Below are positions 1 through 9,214 of a DNA stretch of 64,000 nucleotides, in pieces. The translations under genes were made by a program, and so were the position numbers. The stretch spans positions 62,001-126,000 of the forward strand of contig VGVZ01000007.1 of assembly GCA_016873805.1 (NCBI GenBank). Reading direction: 5' to 3'. Positions within the stretch are counted from its first letter, which is position 1; each line of letters starts with the position of its first letter. The notes below the pieces were generated by a model. It was not told the DNA's origin. It made no database searches and saw nothing but the letters and a program-made list of their open reading frames with translations. This DNA is from Ignavibacteria bacterium. GTDB lineage: Bacteria; Bacteroidota; Ignavibacteria; UBA10030.

Positions 1-864
1 GCCGATGGTGGTCTCAGCGGTCTGTTCCAAACGGTCAGTTCGGCCGGAAAACTGAAGCTATTTGATGTCGAGTTCGGGACGGGCCTGCTCCAAAAGCCAT
101 ACTCGATCATATCGGGAATACTCGGCGGAGCATTCCTCTCGATGGCTTCTCATGGAACGGATCAATTGATCGTTCAGAGGGTTCTCACCACGAAATCCCT
201 TCAGGCCAGCCGGAAAGCGCTCATTGGAAGCGGGATCATCATCATCTTCCAGTTTGCGATTTTCCTCGTGGTTGGGGTTCTCCTGTATGCGCACTACGGT
301 GGAGTGTCTGTGGGAGATCTCGGACTTCAGCGGGCGGATGAGATTTTTCCGCTCTTCATTATTCAAGGACTTCCGCAGGGGATCTCGGGGTTGATCATCG
401 CGGGGTTGATGGCGGCCGCTCTCTCCACGCTTGCCGGCTCGATGAGTTCCATTGCTTCTTCTGTTGTTCTCGATCTCTGGAGTCCGATGGCGGGGGTGGA
501 AGCAGACGAGCCGCGGGTGCTTCTGATATCACGGATGGCAACGCTCGTCGCGGCCATTGTCCTCGTGGGCGCGGCGGTGTTCTTCATGACGACGTCGCAG
601 ACGGTGGTGGAACTTGCGCTGAGCATCGCGTCCTTCACATACGGCGGCTTGCTCGGGACGTTCCTCCTGGGCGTACTTTTCAAACGGCCGGTGCAGGAAG
701 ACGCTCTTGCGGCTTTCGTGGCGGGAATTCTCGTGATGGTGACCGTGATCTCGCTGAAACTTGTTGCGTGGACCTGGTTCACGTTGATCGGCGTGATCGT
801 CACGCTTTCGGTGGGAACACTTCTGAGTCGGCTCGCGAGGAACTCTTCCGCCCGCGATTCCTGA
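1..864 (+). CDS. Sodium:solute symporter (SSS family), C-terminal part, truncated by window start
   Basis: Frame 1 is open from base 1 to the stop at 864. Multi-TM protein with SSS-like GLIIAGLMAAALSTLAGSMSSIASSVVLDLW motif. Confidence 0.85.
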   Translation, partial: ADGGLSGLFQTVSSAGKLKLFDVEFGTGLLQKPYSIISGILGGAFLSMASHGTDQLIVQRVLTTKSLQASRKALIGSGIIIIFQFAIFLVVGVLLYAHYGGVSVGDLGLQRADEIFPLFIIQGLPQGISGLIIAGLMAAALSTLAGSMSSIASSVVLDLWSPMAGVEADEPRVLLISRMATLVAAIVLVGAAVFFMTTSQTVVELALSIASFTYGGLLGTFLLGVLFKRPVQEDALAAFVAGILVMVTVISLKLVAWTWFTLIGVIVTLSVGTLLSRLARNSSARDS

Positions 865-880
865 AGGCAACACAACATCC

Positions 881-1834
881 TTGTTCGTCATGGGTCGAAG
901 ACAGCACAGCAGAGACAGACACGTTGATGGGGCGACGACAGAAATCGCGCGACAGCTAAAGGAATACTGCGACTATCTTCTGCTCGAAAAAGGCGTTTCA
1001 CAGAACACGTACGAATCCTACCGGTTCGACCTCACGAAGTATTCTCGCTTTCTCGAAGACCGCGCGATTCGGGAAAGCACTCAGATACGCAACGACGACG
1101 TCAGGCAATTTCTCCGCGCTCTTCACCGCACGGGATTATCGGCCAGGAGTATCCATAGAATCCTCTCGGCGGTGCGCGGATTCCACAAGTTCCTTGTCGT
1201 CGAAGAAAAGGTGACGGAAGATCCGACAGAGGATCTTGAACCGCCCAAGCGAGAACGCGCGCTCCCAAGCGTTCTCACTCTTCCCGAAATCGAGCGGATA
1301 CTCACCCAACCCGACTGTGTGACGGCGCTCGGGATTCGTGATCGCGCAATCCTCGAGACTCTCTATGCCACAGGGGTGCGAGTAACCGAACTGCTCGATT
1401 TGAACCAGTCCAATGTGATGACGGACGAAGGACTTGTGTTGGTCTACGGAAAAGGGTCGAAAGAGCGGCTTGTCCCGATCGGGAGATCCGCGTTGGATTG
1501 GATAGCGCGGTACGCCACAGAAGTTCGCCCGCGTCTGTCGCGGAAAGGGACGTCGCGTGACGTTCTTTTTCTGAATGCCCGCGGAGGGCGCTTATCGCGC
1601 ACGGCAATCTGGAACATCACCGTGAAATATGCAGAATCGGCAGGCATCAAGAAACAGATTCACCCCCACATCTTCCGGCATTCCTTTGCCACGCATCTGC
1701 TGGAAGGGGGAGCAGACTTGCGGGCGGTACAGGAAATGCTGGGTCATGTGAATATCGAGACAACCCAGATCTATACGCATGTCGATCGGGAGTACCTCAA
1801 AGAGGTTCACCGATCGTTCCATCCGCGGCCGTAG
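881..1834 (+). CDS. xerD: Tyrosine recombinase XerC/XerD-like
   Basis: N-terminal SAM-like core-binding domain plus catalytic motifs (ATGVRVTELL, HIFRHSFATHLLEGGADLRAVQEMLGHVNIETTQIYTHV). Exact start uncertain. Confidence 0.88.
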   Translation: MFVMGRRQHSRDRHVDGATTEIARQLKEYCDYLLLEKGVSQNTYESYRFDLTKYSRFLEDRAIRESTQIRNDDVRQFLRALHRTGLSARSIHRILSAVRGFHKFLVVEEKVTEDPTEDLEPPKRERALPSVLTLPEIERILTQPDCVTALGIRDRAILETLYATGVRVTELLDLNQSNVMTDEGLVLVYGKGSKERLVPIGRSALDWIARYATEVRPRLSRKGTSRDVLFLNARGGRLSRTAIWNITVKYAESAGIKKQIHPHIFRHSFATHLLEGGADLRAVQEMLGHVNIETTQIYTHVDREYLKEVHRSFHPRP

Positions 1835-1850
1835 AAGCCGGCAGTCTTCT

Positions 1851-2393
1851 TCACCGTCTGAAATTCTTTCTGGCGAGCACGTCGGTACACATCCCGCAGA
1901 GTCGTTCCCCCTTCAGATCGATATCCTCAACGGCCGTGGAGGAGTGCATAACGCATTCGTATTCGTGGCAATGCAGAAGCCCGAATGTATGTCCGAGCTC
2001 ATGAACGGCTTCCTTGATCAATCGCTGCTCGAGCAGCAGCGGATCGGCGGGGAGGCCATAATAGCTGTTGTCGAGCCGGTAGCTGGAGACAACCGCCGCC
2101 GTTCCGTCGAGCTGGGCTTCGCCGAACACGTAGGTAAGGACCGGCACGTACAAATCGTAGGGGGTGACTCCAAGGATTTTTCCTTGGAATGATGAATAGA
2201 GGTGGAGAAGATGCTTGATCATCTGTGTCGAATAGTATTGATTGCGAGAGGGCTCGAAGGCAAATGCCGGGTCGATTGATCGCTCGGTACTCGTGTCGAC
2301 GCGAAGCCCAAATGTTGCTTCAAGCGGCGTTTTGAGAAGAGGAATATGCGGGTCGACGATCTTTCCGATCGGTACAAGGAGAATGCTCGACAT
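1851..2393 (-). CDS. Archaemetzincin-family zinc metalloprotease
   Basis: HELGHTFGLLHCHEYECVMHSS...CGMC: HExxHxxG zinc motif followed by the Cys-rich archaemetzincin signature (C-x4-C-x-M ... CxxC). Confidence 0.85.
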   Translation of the reverse strand: MSSILLVPIGKIVDPHIPLLKTPLEATFGLRVDTSTERSIDPAFAFEPSRNQYYSTQMIKHLLHLYSSFQGKILGVTPYDLYVPVLTYVFGEAQLDGTAAVVSSYRLDNSYYGLPADPLLLEQRLIKEAVHELGHTFGLLHCHEYECVMHSSTAVEDIDLKGERLCGMCTDVLARKNFRR

Positions 2394-2396
2394 TCG

Positions 2397-3752
2397 TCAC
2401 GGTTTCTTCAGTCCATATTTTGCAATCTTGTTGTACAGAGTCGCGCGATCAATATCAAGAATATCTGCCGACCGGGCAATATTCCAACCGGTTCGGTGGA
2501 GGACCGTCTCGATGTGATGGCACTCGATGGCAGAGAGGGTGTCCTTCGTCGGATGTGATTTGCTGTCAGCAAGCTGAAACGGGAGATCCGTCTGGACAAT
2601 GGAGGGGGGTTTCGCAAGCACCATTGCCCGTTCGATCACATTCTCCAACTCACGAACGTTTCCGGGCCACGGATAGCGGATGAGAAGGTCCAGCGTGTCG
2701 GTCGAAATCTCGGTCACCGGCTTGTTCATTGCTGCAGCGTACTTCTTCACAAAATACGTGGCCAGGATCGGGATATCGTTTCGTCGCTCGCGCAACGGCG
2801 GGACGAAGATCGTGAATACATTCAGTCGATAGTACAAATCTTCCCTGAAAATCCCTTCCTTGACGGCCTGCTCGAGATCCCGGTTCGTCGCGCAGATGAC
2901 GCGAAAATCACTCTTGATGGTCTCGTTTCCCCCTACCCGAGTGAACTGCTTCGATTCGAGTACGCGGAGCAGTTGAACCTGCATTTTGGAACCGATCGTG
3001 CCGACCTCGTCGAGGAAGATCGTCCCTCCATCAGCCATTTCGAATTTTCCCTTGCGTCGATGTTGCGCTCCCGTGAAAGCTCCCCGCTCGTGGCCAAACA
3101 GTTCGCTCTCGAGGAGACTCTCAGGTACGGCGCCGCAGTTGACGGCGATAATCGGGAAGAACCGGCGTCCACTGTGTGCGTGGATCGTGCGGGCGACGAG
3201 CTCTTTTCCGGTGCCGCTTTCACCCCGGATCATGACCGTGGTATCGGTCTTCGCGACGGTTTTCGCCAGCTCGATGACTTTCTTCATCGGCGCGCTGTCG
3301 CCGATGAGCTCGTCGGTAACCGATATCGTGGAGATATGCTGGCGGAGACGGATGTTCTCGTCGTTAAGCTTCTTCTGGCGGAGCGCATTCCGTACGAGAT
3401 GGGAGAGATGGTCCGGATCAACGGGCTTGGTGACGTAATCGAATGCCCCCTCCTTCAATGCCTGCACGGCGCTCTCGACCGAGGCGAATGCCGTGATCAT
3501 GATGATGATTGCTTCTTTGTCGATTTCGACGAGACGCTTCTGGAGCTCAAGCCCGCTGATTCCGGGCATTTTGATATCGAGCAATATGACATCCCAAGGT
3601 CCGGCCGACATCAGCTTCAGGGCGTGGGTTGCATCCTCGGCTGTTTCTACACGGTAGCCATCCTCCCGGAACCACTTGGAAAGTGAATCGCGGACAACAA
3701 ACTCGTCATCCACAATAAGAACTGCCGGAGTTGGTTGTTGAGTGTCAGTCAT
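2397..3752 (-). CDS. Sigma-54-dependent response regulator (NtrC family: REC-AAA+-Fis)
   Basis: Receiver domain (VLIVDDE...LLDIKMPG), Walker A GESGTGKE, GAFTGA loop, C-terminal Fis-type HTH. Confidence 0.95.
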   Translation of the reverse strand: MTDTQQPTPAVLIVDDEFVVRDSLSKWFREDGYRVETAEDATHALKLMSAGPWDVILLDIKMPGISGLELQKRLVEIDKEAIIIMITAFASVESAVQALKEGAFDYVTKPVDPDHLSHLVRNALRQKKLNDENIRLRQHISTISVTDELIGDSAPMKKVIELAKTVAKTDTTVMIRGESGTGKELVARTIHAHSGRRFFPIIAVNCGAVPESLLESELFGHERGAFTGAQHRRKGKFEMADGGTIFLDEVGTIGSKMQVQLLRVLESKQFTRVGGNETIKSDFRVICATNRDLEQAVKEGIFREDLYYRLNVFTIFVPPLRERRNDIPILATYFVKKYAAAMNKPVTEISTDTLDLLIRYPWPGNVRELENVIERAMVLAKPPSIVQTDLPFQLADSKSHPTKDTLSAIECHHIETVLHRTGWNIARSADILDIDRATLYNKIAKYGLKKP

Positions 3753-3770
3753 GATCGAATCCTTGGAAGT

Positions 3771-5387
3771 TCACAACGATTGAGCCGCATGGCTGTCTGT
3801 CTCTGTCTGAATCGGAAGGGTCATGGTGAAGGTTGTTCCCACGCCGATATTTGATTCCACAGCGATGGTCCCCCGGTGTCGCTCAACGATTCCGAAAACC
3901 ACCGCCAGCCCAAGTCCTGTGGCTTTGCCGCTTTCCTTGGTTGAGAAGAATGGTTCAAAGATGTGTTCGAGATTCTCCTTGGCAATTCCAACTCCATTGT
4001 CCGCGATCCGGAGCAAAGCATTGCGTGCGTCGTCAGAGAGGGCAGCCTGGATCTTGAGCGTTCCCCCTTCGGCCATCGCCTCCACAGCATTGATTTCGAG
4101 TGCCAGCAGCGCCTGTTCGATCTGCTCGGGGTCGCAATAAAGCATGATGGGTTGGTCGCTAAGTTCCCGTTCGAGCGCAACGCGATTCATCTTCAGATGA
4201 TGGTCGATGAGTCGGAGACTTCGTTCAACAATTGATTGGAGACTCACTTTGGTCATTTGTCCTCGATCCCTGCGGGCAAAGAGAAGGAGATTCTTGACGA
4301 TCGATCCGCAGCGCGACGATTCGTCCGCGATCAGTGAAAGTTCCGTCTGGATTTCTGTCGATTTCTCTTCCGGCAGAGGAAATCCGTGGATCTTCTTTTT
4401 CAAGAGTTTGGCATACGTCAGAATGCCTTCGAGGGGGTTGTTCAATTCGTGGGCGACCGTTGCTGCCAGCTTTCCAAGAGAAGCCATCTTTTCCACGTGG
4501 ATCATATGATGCTGAGCTCTCTGAAGCTCCTCGGTTTTTTGAGCCACACGATGCTCGAGGGTTTGAGTCCATTCGAGAATCTCCTCTTGCGCACGTTGGA
4601 GCTCTTGCGACATCTGATTGAACGATCGGGCGAGCGCCCCAACCTCATCCTTTGATCGCACCCTGATCCGGTACGAAAGGTTTCCCTTGATGATTTCCTG
4701 CGTGCCGAGCGTAAGATTGCGAACAGGGATGTTGACGAGAAACCAGATAAAGATTCCCGATACAAGCGCGACGGCAGCCACGAGAATGAACGAACTGAGA
4801 TAGTGCATGTGCGTCGATTCGACGAGAAGGGCATCAATCTCGTCAAGAGGGAGCATGACATCGAGCACTCCCAACACGGTCTGAGTCGCGGGATGAGCGT
4901 GACACGCCGCACTGGAGCAGGAAGATTCATTGTAGATCGGCGTGATCATGCCGAGCACTCTGTATCCCTTGGGGGATTTGAATACCCGCGTCAACTCATC
5001 GGGATTGGGCGACAACGGGGGAGTCCCCACGCCGTGACAGGCGTTGCAAGCTTCGGCGGACATGTCGACCCGGGTCCCGACCTCAGCCGAATCAGTGGAA
5101 AACGTGACGGTTCCCCTCTTGTCGTACACACGAATGCCATGAATGCCCGGTTCTGTGCCCACGGTCGTGATGATCTGATAGATATCCTCCCGACGATTAA
5201 GCAACATGCTGTAGTGGGTCGATCGCTTGATGATATCACTCGCGCGGAAGGCAGAACCAACCATGCTCTCCATATATCTCTGCGATTGCCACTGCGTGTT
5301 AATCACGGTAACGACAATTGTTCCCACGAGCATGACGAGGATGATCGTCACGAACAGGCGGAAGGCGAGGAGGCGGGTAAATTTCAT
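3771..5387 (-). CDS. Membrane sensor histidine kinase with periplasmic c-heme motifs, HAMP, HisKA, HATPase
   Basis: N-terminal TM; CNACH (CXXCH) and CSSAACH (CX4CH); second TM + HAMP; H-box SLGKLAATVAHELNNPLEGI; N/G boxes (DNGVGI, GLGLAVV). Confidence 0.92.
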   Translation of the reverse strand: MKFTRLLAFRLFVTIILVMLVGTIVVTVINTQWQSQRYMESMVGSAFRASDIIKRSTHYSMLLNRREDIYQIITTVGTEPGIHGIRVYDKRGTVTFSTDSAEVGTRVDMSAEACNACHGVGTPPLSPNPDELTRVFKSPKGYRVLGMITPIYNESSCSSAACHAHPATQTVLGVLDVMLPLDEIDALLVESTHMHYLSSFILVAAVALVSGIFIWFLVNIPVRNLTLGTQEIIKGNLSYRIRVRSKDEVGALARSFNQMSQELQRAQEEILEWTQTLEHRVAQKTEELQRAQHHMIHVEKMASLGKLAATVAHELNNPLEGILTYAKLLKKKIHGFPLPEEKSTEIQTELSLIADESSRCGSIVKNLLLFARRDRGQMTKVSLQSIVERSLRLIDHHLKMNRVALERELSDQPIMLYCDPEQIEQALLALEINAVEAMAEGGTLKIQAALSDDARNALLRIADNGVGIAKENLEHIFEPFFSTKESGKATGLGLAVVFGIVERHRGTIAVESNIGVGTTFTMTLPIQTETDSHAAQSL

Positions 5388-5548
5388 GGGGACACCTGTG
5401 CCCTAATGCTGGGAAGCGGCAATTCCTATGCCAGGCACCTGTGGTCGGAAGTTCGGCGAAATCTCAAGGGATTCTCGGTGGGAGAGGGCCGCATTTTCAA
5501 TATTGGGATTCGTTTTGCGAGTTCGGGATTGTCCTGAGGGGGTCCCGG

Positions 5549-6400
5549 CTACGTCTCGCTGGCGAAAATCCCCTGCACGATTTCATAGTAGGCCGGATTG
5601 CCCAACAGCTCGGAAATCGTCTGAATTGGATGTCCGCCATCGTACAGAGTCGCATCGGTCATTTCGCATCGCCTGGAGCGCTCGCGGAATTTCTCTTGGA
5701 GCAAGCCAAGCTGTTTCCGACTGAAGAGAGTATGGGCCTCTGATGATTTGAGATGTCTCATGGGAGAGCGGGAGGTGGTGCGAATCTTGGCAATCCATCC
5801 TCTCCCATAGGGATCGTCGGTAATCGCATTCGGTTCCATCGCGAGCGTGGGGTTGTGCGCAAGGACTGTCCCTGAAAGCGGCGAACGAATGGACAGCGTT
5901 CCCTCGCGATGGACAATCCACGTGAAGGGAGAATGCCTGACCAGTGAAGACGTGGCGAGAGGAAGCACGACACTCACCACATCGCTCAATGCCTTTGCGC
6001 CCATGTGATCGAGGCCGACGATCCACTCGTGAGGGTTAGTCTGCTGAACCCAGGTGTGGGCGGCGGCGTACATGCGGTCGGAAGGAAACGGAGTGGACAA
6101 AATCGGGTCTGCGTACGCTTCAATCAAGCGCTCGATGGAATTGCCACCGGACGCAAGCCGGAGGGCTCCAGAATGCCGTTGCCTGTTCGATGGTCTCGAA
6201 CCTCCGGTGGATATCGTCTCGGTTTCTTCGTGCTGGCGAATCGAGATGTCGAACGGGCAGTCTTCGCATTCGAAATTCCGATCGCAAAGCTTGTATGACA
6301 CAACACCTGCTTCCATCCAGATGCAGTGCTGTTCCTCGGAATTATGTTGGTTGAGTGGCATGCTGAGCCCCTTCGGCCTCGTCGCTGGATGTTTGTTCAA
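5549..6400 (-). CDS. GcvH-like (biotinyl/lipoyl-fold) protein with N-terminal Cys motif
   Basis: CDRNFECEDCPFD motif, then GTLSIRSPLSGTVLAHNPTLAMEPNAITDDPYGRGWIAKI resembling GcvH. Start may be internal (MPLNQ). Confidence 0.7.
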   Translation of the reverse strand: MNKHPATRPKGLSMPLNQHNSEEQHCIWMEAGVVSYKLCDRNFECEDCPFDISIRQHEETETISTGGSRPSNRQRHSGALRLASGGNSIERLIEAYADPILSTPFPSDRMYAAAHTWVQQTNPHEWIVGLDHMGAKALSDVVSVVLPLATSSLVRHSPFTWIVHREGTLSIRSPLSGTVLAHNPTLAMEPNAITDDPYGRGWIAKIRTTSRSPMRHLKSSEAHTLFSRKQLGLLQEKFRERSRRCEMTDATLYDGGHPIQTISELLGNPAYYEIVQGIFASET

Positions 6401-6403
6401 ACG

Positions 6404-7597
6404 TCAATTCGATGTCACTTCCTTGCTCGACAGTGGAATCATCTCGTAGGGATGACGACCTGGCGGATGTGCCTCACCGTGTGTCTCTTCCGGAAAGACC
6501 GGCAGATGTTTGGCTGCCAAGCGGAACGCCGCGAACCCAATTGCGACGATCATCATCGTGACGGCGATCTCCATCAGGGATGGAAAATACCCTACTCCTG
6601 AGTACCGGTCGACTGCCGTGATGCTCAGGTTCATCCGATTCAGAATGACGCCGAGGACGACAAAGAGTGAAGCAAGGAAGAGCCCGCGTTTTGTGGTCCT
6701 GATCGACGGTATCAGCAGAAGGATGATGGGAAGCACGACGCCAAGGAGCATTTCTGCCCAGTAAAGAATTCCCTCGATGTTCATTGTGAACACATAGGAC
6801 AACAACCCATAGCTGAGCACGTCCTGGATCTTCAGCACGAAATAGATGCCCAGAGCGGCAACAGTCACCCGACCGAGGCGCACGAGAATCGGCAACTCAA
6901 TCTCCCGGTGAAACGCGCGGGAACTCAGAAACGATTCAATCGTAACCATCGCAGGCCCCACAGCAACTGCGGTGAGGAAGAAGAGGTACGGGAGATTCGC
7001 GGAATACCAGAGGGGGTATACTTTCTCCGGAACAATGAGAAACAGCGATCCAAGAGATGATTGGTGAAGGGAAGAAAGGATAACCCCGGCGATGACGAGT
7101 GGAATTGTGATGCTCTTGATGATTGTCTGAGGGCGTTTGAGATTGAGCTTCTCAAATACCATCGGACTGAATTCCAGTGCCAGCACCGTGGTATAGAGAA
7201 TGACACACCAGCCAACCTCAAACATAACGGATCGTGGATTCCACATGATGACCGGATGCCAGATGTTCCAGGGACGACCCAAGTCATACATGAGTGCAAA
7301 GGCGACAAGTAGATATCCCAGGAATGCCGTCAGGATCGCGGGTCGAAGAATCGGTCGGTAGCGTTCGAGATTGAAGATGTACACTGAACCTGCCACGACG
7401 AAACCGCCCGCCGCGAGCGCCACGCCACAGAGAATATCGAATCCGATCCACAGACCCCATGGGAATTTGTCTGAAAGATTTGTGGATGCTCCCAGACCTT
7501 GCGTGAATCGGACAACTGTTGCCACAATGCCTAGTGCCATGACTGCCCAGAAGGCAATTCCCCAAAACGTGAGCTTGGGTGCGCGAAGCTGAATCAT
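6404..7597 (-). CDS. NrfD/HybB-like polytopic membrane subunit
   Basis: About 10 TM segments; GLGASTNLSDKFPWGLWIGFDILCGVALAAGGFV typical of NrfD/HybB; next to the 4Fe-4S subunit. Confidence 0.9.
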   Translation of the reverse strand: MIQLRAPKLTFWGIAFWAVMALGIVATVVRFTQGLGASTNLSDKFPWGLWIGFDILCGVALAAGGFVVAGSVYIFNLERYRPILRPAILTAFLGYLLVAFALMYDLGRPWNIWHPVIMWNPRSVMFEVGWCVILYTTVLALEFSPMVFEKLNLKRPQTIIKSITIPLVIAGVILSSLHQSSLGSLFLIVPEKVYPLWYSANLPYLFFLTAVAVGPAMVTIESFLSSRAFHREIELPILVRLGRVTVAALGIYFVLKIQDVLSYGLLSYVFTMNIEGILYWAEMLLGVVLPIILLLIPSIRTTKRGLFLASLFVVLGVILNRMNLSITAVDRYSGVGYFPSLMEIAVTMMIVAIGFAAFRLAAKHLPVFPEETHGEAHPPGRHPYEMIPLSSKEVTSN

Positions 7598-7612
7598 GAT
7601 ATTCCTCCGGAG

Positions 7613-8401
7613 TTACTCGTGGTCGTTGTTGTTGACTCTTCGGCTCGGATTGCCTTGTTCCATCCGCTCCAGTGCCTGCTCGTATTCCATCACCTCTTTC
7701 CGGCGGTTGGTGATCCACCAAACCCCAGCGAGCATCGTGGTTCCCCAGAACACGTAATTGGGAATTTTCGAGAGAATGGCCCAGGTGAGCGTTGGGAGTG
7801 GATGGTCCGGCAGCTGTGTGCGCAAACCGAGCTCGGCGAAGTCCTTGGGCGCAAGGAAGAGAACCGAGGTGCCACCGGCTTCTTTGACGCCGTAGATGTG
7901 GGAGATATACTGATCCGGAGTTTCGCTGATTCTGCGTTTCGCTTCAGCAATGAGATCATCCAGCGGTCCGAAGACGCGCGCTTCGGCGGGACAGACCTCC
8001 ACACACGCCGGCTGGCCGCCCTCGCGGATCCGATCGTAGCAAAGATCACACTTCGTGACCTCCGGATTCAAGCTATCCCATTGATACCGGGGAACATCAA
8101 ACGGACAGGCCTGCATGCAATAACGGCATCCCATGCAGCGCTGTTCGTGGTAGATGACGGGACCCAATGCGGTTTTCTCGAACGCGCCGACCGGACAGAC
8201 TGATTCGCAGGTCGGTTCGTTGCAGTGCATACATTGCTTCGACACATACACGCCGTCGACATCGACAACGGCGGTGTTCTGTGTTGAGGAGAGCTCGTGA
8301 ATGTCCGATGAGGGATGACCCCATCGTTCCGCATCCGCTTCTTCGCAGGCATAACAGCCGACACATAGGGTAAGATCGATAAGTATTCCGTGTTTCATCA
8401 T
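7613..8401 (-). CDS. HybA-like 4Fe-4S ferredoxin subunit with C-terminal TM anchor
   Basis: Cys motifs CVGCYACEEAD, CMHCNEPTCESVCP, CMGCRYCMQACPFDVP, CDLCYDRIREGGQPACVEVCP; TM near the C-terminus. Confidence 0.9.
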   Translation of the reverse strand: MMKHGILIDLTLCVGCYACEEADAERWGHPSSDIHELSSTQNTAVVDVDGVYVSKQCMHCNEPTCESVCPVGAFEKTALGPVIYHEQRCMGCRYCMQACPFDVPRYQWDSLNPEVTKCDLCYDRIREGGQPACVEVCPAEARVFGPLDDLIAEAKRRISETPDQYISHIYGVKEAGGTSVLFLAPKDFAELGLRTQLPDHPLPTLTWAILSKIPNYVFWGTTMLAGVWWITNRRKEVMEYEQALERMEQGNPSRRVNNNDHE

Positions 8402-8458
8402 GGTTTCGTATTCCTTCCGCGGAAAATGACTGACGTCGAAAAATACTGGGACGACTAT

Positions 8459-9124
8459 CTAGACCACGAGGAATTCTTTCTGAAACTTCTCCCACGTGTG
8501 AGGATCGGCATCCTGCAGAACGCCGGTGAGCGGCAACCCACCATCGAGGAGCGTTGCCCCGGCGGGCGCCAGTTCACTCTGCCGCGCCGATTCCATGATG
8601 AAATTCCGGAAGCGCGCGATTTCCTTTTTGAGCCACTGAGCCGCATCTTCGGCGATCTTCATCAGCTTCAGCTCGGAGCCCAGGTTGTTCGGCTCCACGA
8701 TCGCGACCCATCCGGAAACATACGGATCCTCATGAATAACCGCCGACGAGCTCTTCAGCTCAGGATTCACTTGAACGATCTTCCCGGAAAGAGGCGATGG
8801 CACCGCCAGCGTCCTTCCCCCCTGTCGGATCGTGAACAACGTGTCTCCTTTCTTCATGGAAGCAGCGATCGGTGCTACCTCAATCGCATCTACCCTACCG
8901 ATTAACTTCTGAACAAAGTCGTCGATCCCGATTCTCGCGTTCCCGTCGAACAGCAGTTCCGCCCATGAGTGTGATGGACTAAGGAAATATCCGCGTGGAA
9001 TGACAAAACGATCATGAACGGGAATCCTTGCGGCAGCAGGGACTGTGGCACGCGCTCTTCGCTGAAGGAGAACGTCGATCAAGACGAAGAGGACTATCGT
9101 GGCGATGACAAAAATGGCTACCAT
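8459..9124 (-). CDS. GcvH-like (lipoyl-fold) protein with N-terminal TM
   Basis: Start re-set to ATG at 9124 (MVAIFVIATIVLFVLIDVL), preceded by perfect AGGAGG; GcvH-like GRTLAVPSPLSGKIVQVNPELKSSSAVIHEDPYVSGWVAIV. Confidence 0.75.
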   Translation of the reverse strand: MVAIFVIATIVLFVLIDVLLQRRARATVPAAARIPVHDRFVIPRGYFLSPSHSWAELLFDGNARIGIDDFVQKLIGRVDAIEVAPIAASMKKGDTLFTIRQGGRTLAVPSPLSGKIVQVNPELKSSSAVIHEDPYVSGWVAIVEPNNLGSELKLMKIAEDAAQWLKKEIARFRNFIMESARQSELAPAGATLLDGGLPLTGVLQDADPHTWEKFQKEFLVV

Positions 9125-9197
9125 TGTAAAAACCTCCTGAGTACGATACGTGTGTGAACTTTGTTCTCTCTTTGTGATGAAAATCCGCTGGGCATAT

Positions 9198-9214
9198 CCC
9201 AAACTTCATGCCAG
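9198..9214 (-). promoter_or_regulatory. Candidate sigma-54 promoter (imperfect)
   Basis: Minus strand reads TGGCATG-AAGT-TTGGG versus consensus TGGCACG-N4-TTGCW; -24 GG intact, -12 C replaced by G; about 75 nt upstream of the ATG at 9124. Confidence 0.3.

Noticed and set aside
2973-3686. 237-aa ORF antisense to the sigma54 regulator
   Set aside because: Antisense open frame with no domain; the regulator is unambiguous.
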